Part shown: in pieces, positions 46,219-55,925 of the stretch | How positions within the stretch are numbered: position 1 is the first letter of the stretch | Layout: every line of letters begins with the position of its first letter | From: UBA5342 sp965662645 | GTDB lineage: Bacteria > Bacteroidota > Bacteroidia > Bacteroidales > UBA5342 | NCBI GenBank assembly: GCA_965662645.1 | Contig: CBFIII010000002.1 | Location: 76,552 to 140,551 of the forward strand | Direction: 5' to 3' | Length of the DNA stretch: 64,000 nt | Program-made: the position numbers and the translations under genes | The notes under the pieces: generated by a model | Told to the model about the DNA's origin: nothing | Seen by the model: only the letters and a program-made list of their open reading frames with translations | Databases searched by the model: none

Positions 46219-46555
46219 GATAGGGCGACTTCTGTTTATCTTTAAAGTGCATAGAGCGTAGTGTGAATGGAGGCTTTCTTAAGGGGAGTGGTTATGAGGC
46301 CTTAAGCTCTATATTTGCGAAAGCGATAGTAATGAAAATATGGAGGGCTATTCGTAGTTGTGAAATAGTCAACTGTATGTGTTATAATGAATAAGAATGT
46401 TGAAAATGTCTGTGTCTTTTTTCCAAAAGAGGTGTTCGACAACTGAAAATGTAGAATCGGATTTTTTGCGTGTTTGATTCATTAAGTAGTATCTTGTCTG
46501 TTTTTTTTGTCAGACATTAAATGACGAGTTCGTCTTAAAGATTAAATTATTGATA

Positions 46556-47512
46556 ATGAAAAAACTCAAAATATTTAACACACTTAAAAAAGAACTAAAA
46601 CAGTTTGAAGATTTTTTTGATGATTATATCAAGGATCTTGAATATGCTTCTTTTTTAAAGGAAACAAAAGGTAAAATGCTACGTCCTGCATTGACTTTGT
46701 TGACCGGTAAAATGAATGGTGGATTGAAAGAGAAGGCTCTGTGGGCTGCTCTGTCTATAGAATTAATGCACAATGCCACTTTGGTTCACGATGATGTGGT
46801 GGATGATGCGGATCTGCGACGTGATAAAGATACGTTTAGAGCCAAATTAGGGGATAAACGGGCTGTTTTATATGGTGATTATCTGCTGGCTAAAAGCTTA
46901 GAATGTGTAGCCAAAACAGGTGATGTGCGCATTGTTGATGTGCTTGCTCGTACTACAGCAGAGATGAGTATTGGAGAGATAGATCAATTAAATGCTTGCG
47001 GTGTATTAGAAACTACCGAAAAAGAATATCTAGATATCATACACAAGAAAACTGCAACACTTTTTGTTTGTAGTCTTTTAGCTGGCTATTTTTCTGCTTG
47101 TGAAAAGTGTGAAAACGTTGATCTTATTTGGGCTATTGGGTATAACTTAGGCATGGTCTTTCAGCTTAAAGATGACTTGCTCGATTATGATCGTAATGCG
47201 AGTAGTGGTAAAAAGTTTGGTAACGATATCCGGGAACAAAAAATGACTCTACCTCTTATTTTTGCTTTGAATCAAGTTTCTGATGTTATGAAGGAAGAAG
47301 TGAAACAATCTGTTATTTTGTCTTCCAATTCTGATCTTGATGTATTGAAAGTAATTGATTTTGTTTATGAGAATGGAGGGGTGACTTATACACAAGATGT
47401 GATGTCTAGTTATGCGATGAAAGCTAATGATGTTATTTATCAATTGCCTGATGGCGAGAGTAAAGAGGCCTTGCTCTTGCTTAGTGATTTTTTTGCAGAG
47501 AGAAACAGATAG
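46556..47512 (+). CDS. ispB: Polyprenyl diphosphate synthase
   Basis: A trans-prenyltransferase of 318 residues that elongates isopentenyl units, for menaquinone side chains or a similar lipid. The first aspartate-rich motif is HDDVVDDADLRRD (DDxxD), and the second is QLKDDLLDYD. The small residue two before the first motif cannot set chain length reliably, so octaprenyl is a guess. ATG 46556 is preferred over a TTG six bases before. The 337-base gap before it has a TATATTTG box (46310-46317) and a small TGTCTG/CAGACA hairpin (46495-46516) and is otherwise featureless. Confidence 0.9.
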   Translation: MKKLKIFNTLKKELKQFEDFFDDYIKDLEYASFLKETKGKMLRPALTLLTGKMNGGLKEKALWAALSIELMHNATLVHDDVVDDADLRRDKDTFRAKLGDKRAVLYGDYLLAKSLECVAKTGDVRIVDVLARTTAEMSIGEIDQLNACGVLETTEKEYLDIIHKKTATLFVCSLLAGYFSACEKCENVDLIWAIGYNLGMVFQLKDDLLDYDRNASSGKKFGNDIREQKMTLPLIFALNQVSDVMKEEVKQSVILSSNSDLDVLKVIDFVYENGGVTYTQDVMSSYAMKANDVIYQLPDGESKEALLLLSDFFAERNR

Positions 47513-47540
47513 TTTATAGATTAATTTAATTGTTATAATT

Positions 47541-49580
47541 ATGAATCACGTAAAAGTATTTTTTGTTATGATGTCAACAGCGTTAATTGTATTGAATTCG
47601 TGTGATAATAAACCCAAAGATGATTTTGAATATAATTTGGAGAAATTCGCAGATATCGAAGTATTACGTTATCCTGTCATTGGTTTTGATTCTTTAAGTG
47701 TTAAGCAAAAAGAATTTATTTATTATTTGAGTCAGGCTGCTCTGGAAGGTCGTGATATTATTTTTGATCAGAATTATAAGCATAACTTGACTATTCGTCG
47801 TACTCTGGAAGCCATTTATAAAGACTATAAAGGGGATAGAACGTCTGATGACTTTAAGGCGTTTGAGGTCTATCTGAAGCGTGTGTGGTTCTCTAATGGG
47901 ATTCATCATCATTACTCAATGGAGAAGTTTTATCCTGCGATTACTGAAGATTATTATGCTACTCTTTTAGCTGATGTGCCTGATAAGGATTTGCCTATGA
48001 ATAGTGGTGAGAATCGTGAAATATTTGTTTTGCGTACTTCTACTATTATTTTTGATAAAACTTTTGAGACAAAAAGGGTTAATCAAGCTCAAGGGCAGGA
48101 TTTAATTAAAACATCAGCATGTAATTATTATGGTGACGGTGTTTCGCAAGAAGAGGTGGAGACCTTTTATAATGCGATGAAGAACCCTAATGATTCAACA
48201 CCTATTTCTTATGGATTGAATAGTAAATTGGTTCTCGAAGATGGCGTTTTGAAGGAAAAGGTATATCGTGTAGGAGAAATGTATGGTCCTGCATTAGAAC
48301 GCGTCGTCTATTGGTTGCAAAAGGCCGTGAAGGTGGCTGATACGCCTAAGCAAAAAAAGACTCTGGCTTACCTTATTGATTTTTACAAAACTGGAGATCT
48401 CAAAACGTTCGATGATTTTAATATCTCTTGGGTAACCGATCTGGATTCTCATACTGACTTTACTAATGGTTTTACTGAGACTTATGGTGATCCTTTAGGG
48501 CTTAAAGCTTCTTGGGAAAGTATTGTTGACTTCAAAAATGATAAAGCAACACATCGCACCGAAGTCATCAGTAAAAATGCGCAATGGTTCGAAGATCATT
48601 CGCCTGTTGAAGATCGTTTCAAAAAGAAAGAAGTAAAAGGTGTTACGGCTAAAGTTATTACTGTTGCTATGTTAGCGGGCGATTGTTATCCTGCTACGCC
48701 TATTGGTATTAATTTACCTAATGCTGATTGGATAAGAAAAGATTACGGATCTAAGTCTGTAACCATCGAAAATATTACTTATGCTTATGATAAAGCTTCT
48801 GAAGGGGGAGGAATGATTGAAGAGTTTGCTTTCAATAAAGCAGAAGTTGAAAGAGCTAAAAAATATGGTTTTGTTTGTCATAACTTATCGGTTGATCTTC
48901 ACGAATGTTTGGGACACGGAAGTGGTCAACTGTTGCCAGGTGTTGCGGGTGATGAGCTCAAATCTTATGGTGCAACTGTAGAGGAGGCGCGTGCCGATTT
49001 ATTTGCTCTTTATTATATTGCCGATCCTGAATTAGTTAAATTAGGGCTGTTGCCCGATGCTGAGGCTTATAAAGCTGAATACGATAGTTATATCCGTGGT
49101 GGTTTAATGACGCAATTAACGCGTATTGCACCCAATAGCGATATTGAAGAGTCTCATATGCGCAATCGTCAGTTGATTGCTAAGTGGGCTTATGCTCACG
49201 GAAAAGAGGCTAAGATTGTTGAGAAAAAAACCAAAAATGATAAGACTTATTTTGTGGTGAACGATTATGAAAAGTTACGTGCTTTATTTGGTCAATTATT
49301 GGCTGAGATTCAAAGAGTGAAATCAACAGGTGACTTTGCTGCTGGTCGCGATTTGGTCGAAGATTATGCTGTAAAAGTAGATCAGGACCTCTTGTCTGAA
49401 GTGCTTGAGCGTTTTGCAACGCTTAATCTTGCACCTTATAAAGGATTTGTTAATCCTAAATATGTGCCAGTGATCGAAGATGGGAAGATGGTGGATGTTA
49501 AACTTGATTATACGGAGACATATACAGAACAAATGATGCGTTATTCTAAGGAGAACTCACACTTGCCAAATTATAATTAG
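47541..49580 (+). CDS. M49 dipeptidyl-peptidase III-like lipoprotein
   Basis: A 679-residue zinc peptidase of family M49. The zinc motif is H454-ECLGH-459 followed by GSGQL, a HExxxH motif unique to this family, with the third ligand region in EEARADLFALYYI. A lipoprotein signal (lipobox VLNSC) precedes CDNKPKDDFE; the KDD after the Cys resembles the surface-export signal described for Bacteroidota lipoproteins. Eukaryotic DPP III is cytosolic, whereas Bacteroidota forms are exported. Substrates are short peptides, inferred from the family. Confidence 0.92.
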   Translation: MNHVKVFFVMMSTALIVLNSCDNKPKDDFEYNLEKFADIEVLRYPVIGFDSLSVKQKEFIYYLSQAALEGRDIIFDQNYKHNLTIRRTLEAIYKDYKGDRTSDDFKAFEVYLKRVWFSNGIHHHYSMEKFYPAITEDYYATLLADVPDKDLPMNSGENREIFVLRTSTIIFDKTFETKRVNQAQGQDLIKTSACNYYGDGVSQEEVETFYNAMKNPNDSTPISYGLNSKLVLEDGVLKEKVYRVGEMYGPALERVVYWLQKAVKVADTPKQKKTLAYLIDFYKTGDLKTFDDFNISWVTDLDSHTDFTNGFTETYGDPLGLKASWESIVDFKNDKATHRTEVISKNAQWFEDHSPVEDRFKKKEVKGVTAKVITVAMLAGDCYPATPIGINLPNADWIRKDYGSKSVTIENITYAYDKASEGGGMIEEFAFNKAEVERAKKYGFVCHNLSVDLHECLGHGSGQLLPGVAGDELKSYGATVEEARADLFALYYIADPELVKLGLLPDAEAYKAEYDSYIRGGLMTQLTRIAPNSDIEESHMRNRQLIAKWAYAHGKEAKIVEKKTKNDKTYFVVNDYEKLRALFGQLLAEIQRVKSTGDFAAGRDLVEDYAVKVDQDLLSEVLERFATLNLAPYKGFVNPKYVPVIEDGKMVDVKLDYTETYTEQMMRYSKENSHLPNYN

Positions 49581-49601
49581 AGTGTGATAATATACTTATT
49601 G

Positions 49602-49636
49602 AAGAAGCCTCGGATATCTATTATTCGAGGCTTCTT
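49602..49636 (+). terminator. Terminator of the M49 gene
   Basis: AAGAAGCCTCG and CGAGGCTTCTT arms of 11 bases, 22 bases past the stop codon, with TTGTTT following. Confidence 0.85.
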
Positions 49637-49749
49637 TGTTTCATCTCGGGTTTTATTATTTCTGATATAATTATTCGGTTTCAGTATTAAGTAATGTTTA
49701 TTGTCGCTTTATATAAAGTCCCTAAAGTTAAGTAACAGTTCAACTGCGT

Positions 49750-49812
49750 GGTTTCTGAGCGGAGAGGTCGCTGAGCGGAGTCGAAGTGCCGAAGTGCTCA
49801 ACACACCGCTCT
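49750..49812. repeat. Worn copy of the CTGAGCGGAGTCGAAGT repeat
   Basis: CTGAGCGGAG occurs twice in close succession, followed by TCGAAGTGCCGAAGTGCTCA and ACACACCGCTC. These are pieces of the repeats at 40.9 and 61.0 kb. The gap 49581-50153 holds this, two terminators and AT-rich DNA with nothing else recognised. Confidence 0.6.
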
Positions 49813-50098
49813 AAATAGATTAGCTCAATTATGACACTATTTTCAAAACGACATTTAATGATTCATATTACTTAGATATGTTGAATGCTAGATGTCTTTT
49901 TTGTATTTTACATGAACTAATTGGTTGCTTGTGTGTTCCCTCAAGTCTATTCCTTTTGTTCAGTTATATTGAAATACCTTAAGTATTGCCCCCGTTGTTT
50001 GTCATTTCTAAAACCAGTTTTCTTTGAAATTGCATTCTTTCAGAAAATGCTTTTCCCCTAAAGACGGATCATAAATGCCTTCATTTTTAAACATAAAA

Positions 50099-50130
50099 AA
50101 AGAGCTTTACTGTTATCAGCAAAGCTCTTT
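50099..50130 (-). terminator. guaB terminator
   Basis: AAAGAGCTTT and AAAGCTCTTT arms, with an A-run on the plus strand that reads as a T-run after the minus-strand hairpin. It lies 24 bases past the guaB stop. Confidence 0.85.
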
Positions 50131-50153
50131 ATAATATTATAAACTAATGATTG

Positions 50154-51647
50154 TTAGTTCTTGTTGTCTTTTACCAATACATCATGAGCTCCTCCCTCTA
50201 CGATACTTGTGGAAGATACCATCGTTAATTTTACGTTTTGTTGTAATTCTTGAATTGAGATACAACCTGCGCTACACATTGTAGCTTTGATTTTTCCTAA
50301 GGTTAAATCTAAGTTATCTTTTAATTTTCCGGCATAAGGCACATAGCTATCAACACCTTCTTCAAATTTTAATGCGCTGTTGCCTCCCATGTCGTAGCGT
50401 TGCCAGTTGCGTGCTCTATTAGATCCTTCGCCCCAATATTCTTTGACGTAGTTACCATTAACGAGTAATTTACGGGTAGGACTTTCGTCAAAACGGGCAA
50501 AATAACGCCCCATCATTAAGAAATCGGCTCCCATAGCAATGGCTAAGGTCATATGATAATCATGGACTATACCGCCATCAGAACAGATGGGAATGTATTC
50601 TCCTGTTTTTTTGTAATAGTCGTCACGAGCTTGAGCTACTTCAATGAGAGAAGTGGCTTGTCCTCGTCCTATTCCTTTTTGTTCGCGTGTGATACAGATA
50701 GATCCGCCGCCTACGCCTACTTTTATAAAGTCAGCTCCTGCTTCAGCTAAGTACATAAATCCATCTCGATCTACTACATTACCTGCTCCTATTAAGATAT
50801 TAGGATATTTGTTTTTAAGATAGGCTATGGTGTCTTTTTGCCATTCAGAGAATCCATCAGAAGAGTCTAGGCAAAAAACGTCAGCACCAGCTTCTAGTAG
50901 AGCAGGAACGCGTTCTTCATGATCACGACTGTTAATACCCGCTCCTACAATTAGACTTTTGTGGTCATCTAATAACTCATTAGGATGGTTTTTGTGACTA
51001 TCGTAATCTTTGCGGAAAACAAAATATTGAAGATTTTGATCCTTATCTACAATAGGTAGTGCGTTTAATTTATGATCCCAGATGATGTCGTTGGCTTCAT
51101 TAAGTGAGATGCCATCTTTTCCAGTTATTAACCGATCAAAGGGGGTCATGAAATCTTTAACCTTTTTAGTGGGAGCATCTTTGCTGGTGCGATAATCACG
51201 ACCAGTCACTACGCCTAAATATTTCCCGTGAGGTGAGCCATCTTCTGTAATTCCAATAGTGGAAAAACCTGTTTTGGCTTTGATGTTAACCACATCTTGT
51301 AAGGTATGTTCTGGTGTTAAATTTGCACGACTTTCTACAAATCCAGCTTTATGGCTTTTTGCAATCCTAACCATTTGTGCTTGTTCTTCAATGGTTTGAG
51401 ATCCAAAAATAAAGGAAATACCACCTTCTTTTGCTAGAGCAATAGCCATTCCACTATCCGAAACAGATTGCATTATTGCAGAAACAAAAGGGGTATTGAG
51501 CATGATTGCTGATTGTTCACCCTTTTTGTAACGCACCAAAGGCGTTTTTAGTTCTACTTTATCTGGTGTGTGTTGCTTTGTTGTTAAGCCTGGAATGATA
51601 AGGTACTCATTGAAAGTCCTTGATACTTCATTAAATATTTTTGCCAT
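50154..51647 (-). CDS. guaB: IMP dehydrogenase, tritrichomonad-like branch
   Basis: Oxidises IMP to XMP, the first step to guanine nucleotides. The protein has 497 residues from ATG 51647, which aligns with the family beginning MAKxxNE and is preferred over 51674. The catalytic Cys318 lies in GVGGGSICITREQKGIGRG, where the usual bacterial loop is GPGSICTTR. CBS domains interrupt the barrel (about 110-215, MTPFDRLITGKDGISL and ALPIVDKDQNLQYFV). The flap NWQRYDMGG has the Arg-Tyr pair. As I recall the Tritrichomonas foetus enzyme, it is strikingly close to this one along its length. Confidence 0.95.
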   Translation of the reverse strand: MAKIFNEVSRTFNEYLIIPGLTTKQHTPDKVELKTPLVRYKKGEQSAIMLNTPFVSAIMQSVSDSGMAIALAKEGGISFIFGSQTIEEQAQMVRIAKSHKAGFVESRANLTPEHTLQDVVNIKAKTGFSTIGITEDGSPHGKYLGVVTGRDYRTSKDAPTKKVKDFMTPFDRLITGKDGISLNEANDIIWDHKLNALPIVDKDQNLQYFVFRKDYDSHKNHPNELLDDHKSLIVGAGINSRDHEERVPALLEAGADVFCLDSSDGFSEWQKDTIAYLKNKYPNILIGAGNVVDRDGFMYLAEAGADFIKVGVGGGSICITREQKGIGRGQATSLIEVAQARDDYYKKTGEYIPICSDGGIVHDYHMTLAIAMGADFLMMGRYFARFDESPTRKLLVNGNYVKEYWGEGSNRARNWQRYDMGGNSALKFEEGVDSYVPYAGKLKDNLDLTLGKIKATMCSAGCISIQELQQNVKLTMVSSTSIVEGGAHDVLVKDNKN

Positions 51648-51771
51648 AGTTTCTTCGGATAAAAAAGTCTGCAAAAATACAATAAAAATACGACATTTAT
51701 GGTATATTTATTATGCTTTTGCTTACTCGACCTGCTCTTTTAAGTGTTGTTATTATAAAGTTTTATGCTTG

Positions 51772-53691
51772 TTATTGCTTTTTATTCCACTTCATTATGA
51801 CTGCTTTATTTTTGTCATTATAAATGTTTTTAGCGTCTATGTTATATAAAAAACTCATCTCTTCTGAAAAGTAAGTTTCTATTTTTCCTCTTACCATTTT
51901 TAATGAGGAGTTAAGTAAATGATTGTCTTCATTAAAGGTTTCAGGTAAAACAACGATTGAAGTAGGAATCCATCGACTAGGAAACATTTTACTGTATTTC
52001 CCATCTTCGCGATAGGCTTTTATTTCTTGTTCTATAATCTTTAATGCTTCATTAGCATAACTTTCATTGTGTGGTTCTATTTTTTGTTTGCTTAGTTCGC
52101 GATTAATAGCTGCTATGTTAGGGACAAGCAAAGCTGCGGTGTAGGGGCTTTGGTTATTATATAGCATGCATTGGTCTATGTAGGGCGATTGATCTACTAT
52201 AGCTTCTTCAATGCCTTCAGGACTGTACTTTTCTCCATCGCCACTAATGAGTAGGCTTTTAAAGCGTCCGAGTACGTTAAGAAAGCCATCGTTATCCATA
52301 TAGCCCATATCTCCAGTGTATAGCCAACCTTCTTTGATGGTCTCAGCTGTTGCTTCTGGGTTTTTCCAATAGCCTAGCATGACATTGCCTCCTTTGATGA
52401 TGATTTCTCCTTTTTCTCCATTAGGAAGTTCTTTTCCTTCGTCATCAACAATTTTCAACTCCATGTATTTGACCAATTTACCTGATGAACCAAATTTTAT
52501 GTTCTTAAGGGAGTTGGATGATATGACAGGAGAGGCTTCTGATAGTCCATATCCTTGACATACAGGAATGCCAATAGCGGCAAAGAATCGTTGTAATTCT
52601 GTATCTAGTAATGCTCCACCGCCAATAAATAGATGAAGGCGTCCGCCAAAATTATCACGTATCTTCTTGAATACTATTTTGTCAAACAAACGATAAAGGG
52701 GTTTGTACAAAGCTCTACTGCCTTGTCCTTTATTCCATCCGTCACCGTTGTATTTATAAGCTACCTTTAGTCCTGTTGTAAATATTTTTTGTACCGTAGC
52801 ACTTTGTTTGTGGATGCCTCCTTCAATATTTTTTCTGAAATTTTTTGATAAAGTGGGGACACTCATCATAATGGTCGGACGGGTTTGTTTTATGTTCTTT
52901 GGAATGTTGCGTAGCGTTTCCATGTTTGTCTTGCCAATTTCTTGTGCAGCAATGGTTCCTCCATTGACGAAAAAGCTATAAAGGCAAGCGGTATGTGCAA
53001 AGGAATGATCCCAAGGTAAGAGTGTTAATGTGACATCATCTTCTGATATGTCCATCAAGGTGTTAGCTTGTTTTACATTGCTTACATAATTATGGTGAGA
53101 AAGCATGATGCCTTTAGGGTCTGCTGTGGTGCCTGAGGTATATGAGATGTTGGCCAAAGTCTCAGGTTTTACAGCATCCATACGTTTTTCTAGTTCTTCT
53201 CTTCCTTCTTTAGTGCTCAGGTATTCTTTTCCTGCTTCACGTATTTCTTTAAACTCAATTTTATGCTTGTGGTTTGAGCTCTTTTTATCAAGATAAATAA
53301 TTTTTTTACAATCTTTCAATTGGCCATATATGTCTTCTATTTTTTCTACTTGTGTCCATGAGACAATAACCATAGAGGCTTCTGAATGTTTCAAACGAAA
53401 TAGTGCTTCTGTTTCTCCATCTAACTTTATGGAAAGTGGAACATTGGCAGCACCTATGTAGAGCATGCCTAATTCACTTACGAGCCAGTCTGTTCGTCCC
53501 TCAGCTATTAATCCAATGCGATCTCCTTCTTTAACTCCTAATGTAAGTAGTCCTGCGGCAAATTCGTGTACCATTTGTTGTACTTCGCGGAAGGTATATC
53601 TTTGGTATTTACCTGCTACGCTTTCCATCAATAAGGTGTTGTTCGGGAATTTTTCAACGCTTGTTTCAAAAAGTTCTATTAATGTTTTCAT
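51772..53691 (-). CDS. Long-chain acyl-CoA synthetase
   Basis: A 639-residue adenylate-forming enzyme that activates fatty acids to acyl-CoA. The AMP-binding P-loop is SYTSGTTADPKGIMLSH (about 188-204), followed by IPVCQGYGLSEASPVIS and GWLYTGDMGYMDNDGFLNVLGRFK (quoted in part: YTGDMGYMDNDGF). The C-terminal catalytic Lys region lies past KYSPEGIEE. No other fatty-acid genes are near. It and guaB are separated by 124 bases, with no terminator between, so read-through into guaB is possible. Chain-length preference is unknown. Confidence 0.92.
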   Translation of the reverse strand: MKTLIELFETSVEKFPNNTLLMESVAGKYQRYTFREVQQMVHEFAAGLLTLGVKEGDRIGLIAEGRTDWLVSELGMLYIGAANVPLSIKLDGETEALFRLKHSEASMVIVSWTQVEKIEDIYGQLKDCKKIIYLDKKSSNHKHKIEFKEIREAGKEYLSTKEGREELEKRMDAVKPETLANISYTSGTTADPKGIMLSHHNYVSNVKQANTLMDISEDDVTLTLLPWDHSFAHTACLYSFFVNGGTIAAQEIGKTNMETLRNIPKNIKQTRPTIMMSVPTLSKNFRKNIEGGIHKQSATVQKIFTTGLKVAYKYNGDGWNKGQGSRALYKPLYRLFDKIVFKKIRDNFGGRLHLFIGGGALLDTELQRFFAAIGIPVCQGYGLSEASPVISSNSLKNIKFGSSGKLVKYMELKIVDDEGKELPNGEKGEIIIKGGNVMLGYWKNPEATAETIKEGWLYTGDMGYMDNDGFLNVLGRFKSLLISGDGEKYSPEGIEEAIVDQSPYIDQCMLYNNQSPYTAALLVPNIAAINRELSKQKIEPHNESYANEALKIIEQEIKAYREDGKYSKMFPSRWIPTSIVVLPETFNEDNHLLNSSLKMVRGKIETYFSEEMSFLYNIDAKNIYNDKNKAVIMKWNKKQ

Positions 53692-53777
53692 AGGTTACTA
53701 TTATAAAAGGGTTAATCTTTTGTATGCAAATCAAAAAAAATAAATATCGTGGTAAGTGATTGCTATCAAATGTTTAT

Positions 53778-54764
53778 TTATTCGGGGGTGATAACTTCCA
53801 ATTGTTTGTATGGTAATACCCATACGTCTTTGAATGTGGGATTAAGTAAGCGTAAGGAATTTACAAAGGCGACGGCCTCTTTTGACTGGTAAAATCGGGC
53901 TACACTGACCCGATAGCGTGCATCTCCTTCTAATATACTTAAATCTTCAAATTGATATTTATTTTTAAATCTAACGATGTATTCTTTTGCTTTTTGTTGA
54001 CTGGCTAAGCTGGCAATTATCACATGATAATACTCGTGATAAATGTTGGGGGGATTGTTATTGCTTAACGTGTTGGTCTTGGTACTGTCTTGTTCTTGCG
54101 GTAGTGCCGATTCTATGGTTTCTTCTAGATGAGTTGCGGGCTCATCTTCTTTTGCATGTTTGTCTTCTGTTGTTATGCTCTGGCTATCATTCTCAAAACT
54201 TAAACTGGCATAATCAGTGTTGATTAGTGGGGCTGATGGACGACTGATAAGAATAACAGTAATGATGACGGCAGCAGCTGCAGCTATCTTAAGGGTGTTG
54301 TGCAGATAGTGATTTGGTTTTGTTGTTGTATTTTTATTGTTCTCTTTTTTCTCTATCTTTTTTAGAATAATAGGAGGTAAACCATACGTATCTAATAGGC
54401 AGGTGTTGTCTTCTTGTTCTGTGAATTGAATAAAGCCTGCCTCATCCAACTGTAAGGTGCCTATGCCCTGTAAAATGTGTTTATGTCCTTCTTCTATTTC
54501 TGTGTTAAGCTCTATGACGTAGCGAGCTATGGCTTTTTTGGCTTCTGGATAGCTTATGTTTTCAGATTCTACGATGGCATTAATGAGTAAGCCATCATTG
54601 CGTGATAGTTTGCTATTAAAAAGGATATATTTGCTTGGGAGACTTGATTTTTCAGGTTTTATTACTGCGGGTTTATAGTCAGCTATAAATGCCCCAAAAC
54701 CAGGTATGATTACACAGTCGTGAGTTGATAAGAGGTCTTTTATATGTTGATCTATAATTTTCAA
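53778..54764 (-). CDS. HU-CCDC81-like and SPOR domain membrane protein
   Basis: A 328-residue protein. The N-terminal half has two HU/CCDC81-type domains (about 1-60, with HDCVIIPGFGAFIADYKPA, and about 62-135, with NAIVESENISYPEAKKAI), a basic linker, one membrane helix (about 155-175), an acidic Ser/Thr/Glu-rich periplasmic linker and a C-terminal SPOR domain (about 245-322, HVIIASLASQQKAKEYI). SPOR domains bind septal peptidoglycan with bare glycan strands. The combination is common in Bacteroidota. DNA binding by the cytoplasmic half is possible, not shown. Role in division is inferred. Confidence 0.87.
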   Translation of the reverse strand: MKIIDQHIKDLLSTHDCVIIPGFGAFIADYKPAVIKPEKSSLPSKYILFNSKLSRNDGLLINAIVESENISYPEAKKAIARYVIELNTEIEEGHKHILQGIGTLQLDEAGFIQFTEQEDNTCLLDTYGLPPIILKKIEKKENNKNTTTKPNHYLHNTLKIAAAAAVIITVILISRPSAPLINTDYASLSFENDSQSITTEDKHAKEDEPATHLEETIESALPQEQDSTKTNTLSNNNPPNIYHEYYHVIIASLASQQKAKEYIVRFKNKYQFEDLSILEGDARYRVSVARFYQSKEAVAFVNSLRLLNPTFKDVWVLPYKQLEVITPE

Positions 54765-54786
54765 CGGTAATGTTTATTGTAATAAA

Positions 54787-54815
54787 AGCATAAACTCCAT
54801 GGTGGAGTCTATGCT
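54787..54815 (-). terminator. pta terminator
   Basis: AGCATAAACTCCA and TGGAGTCTATGCT arms of 13 bases with one mismatch, and TTTTATT after the hairpin on the minus strand. It separates pta from the HU/SPOR gene. Confidence 0.75.
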
Positions 54816-54829
54816 GTGATGTTGTGATT

Positions 54830-55825
54830 TTAAATTGCTTGGTTAGCAGTGATAGCTACGAGTTTGTAAATGTCTTCTGAAGAACATCCACGTGATAGGT
54901 CGTTGATAGGGGCTGCCATACCTTGTAGGATAGGACCTACGGCTTCAGCTCCAGCTAAACGTTGTACCAATTTGTAGGCAATATTACCGACTTCTAATGT
55001 TGGGAATACCAAGACGTTTGCTTTTCCTGCTATCTCGCTTCCTGGTGCTTTAGAGGCGGCAACGGCTTCTACGATTGCAGCATCGGCTTGTAATTCGCCA
55101 TCTATTTTTAGTTCTGGTGCCATTTCTTTGGCCAAACGAGTGGCTTCTACTACTTTGTCAACCATCTCATTTTTAGCTGATCCTTTTGTTGAAAAGCTTA
55201 ACATAGCGATGCGGGGTTCAAAACCTGCAATCTGTTTTGCTGTTTCTCCTGTTGCAACAGCAATTTGAGCTAATTCATTAGCGGTAGGGTTAGGGTGTAC
55301 AGCACAATCTGCAAATACCATAACGCCATCTTCTCCAAATTCTTTTTTGTCTAAGAACATAATAAAGGCTCCGCTTACAACGCTAATGCCTGGTTTTGTT
55401 TTTATAATTTGAAATGCGGGACGTAACACGTTTCCTGTGGCATTTTGCGCTCCAGCTACTTCGCCGTCGGCATCGCCATTTTTTATCATTAAACAGCCTA
55501 AGTAAAGAGGATCTTCAACTAAAGGAAGTGCTTTTTCTGCAGTCATTCCTTTGGCTTTGCGCAATTCTACGAGTAAATCGATATACTTTTCTTTGTTGGC
55601 GTGATCCAAAGGATTAACGATTTGTGCTTTGTCTAAATTAGTGAGCCCATTATCCTTTGCTTTTTGTTTGATGATGTCTGGATTACCAATTAATATCAAC
55701 TGTACTACTTCGTCTTTCAATAAGGCGTCTGCGGCTTTTAGTGTGCGGATCTCTTCTCCTTCAGGTAAAACGATTCTGCGAGGATTCGCTTTTGCTCGCT
55801 CAATCATTTTTTCAATTAAGTTCAT
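54830..55825 (-). CDS. pta: Phosphate acetyltransferase
   Basis: Interconverts acetyl-CoA and acetyl phosphate in the acetate pathway. The length of 331 residues is the short form without the regulatory N-terminal domain of E. coli Pta. The N-terminus RIVLPEGEEIRTLKAA and the ADGEVAGAQNATGNVLRPA and VSGAFIMFL motifs are typical. Acetate kinase, often adjacent, is not present on either side. TAGTTTTG on the minus strand (55933-55926) may be its -7 box, with a leader of about 95 bases. Confidence 0.95.
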   Translation of the reverse strand: MNLIEKMIERAKANPRRIVLPEGEEIRTLKAADALLKDEVVQLILIGNPDIIKQKAKDNGLTNLDKAQIVNPLDHANKEKYIDLLVELRKAKGMTAEKALPLVEDPLYLGCLMIKNGDADGEVAGAQNATGNVLRPAFQIIKTKPGISVVSGAFIMFLDKKEFGEDGVMVFADCAVHPNPTANELAQIAVATGETAKQIAGFEPRIAMLSFSTKGSAKNEMVDKVVEATRLAKEMAPELKIDGELQADAAIVEAVAASKAPGSEIAGKANVLVFPTLEVGNIAYKLVQRLAGAEAVGPILQGMAAPINDLSRGCSSEDIYKLVAITANQAI

Positions 55826-55925
55826 GGTATTATATTCTTTAGTTTTAGATGTAATCTAATAGTCGTATGTCAGCCAAATAAGGGACTTTTATTTGGTGTT
55901 TCTGTCCCACAGCTGAGAGCTTATG

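Noticed and set aside
46219..46555. Small RNA or short gene before the prenyl synthase
   Set aside because: A 19-codon frame and a TATATTTG box are present, but nothing supports expression or conservation.
53778..54764. Antitoxin or nucleoid-only HU protein
   Set aside because: A membrane helix and a C-terminal SPOR domain make it an envelope protein.
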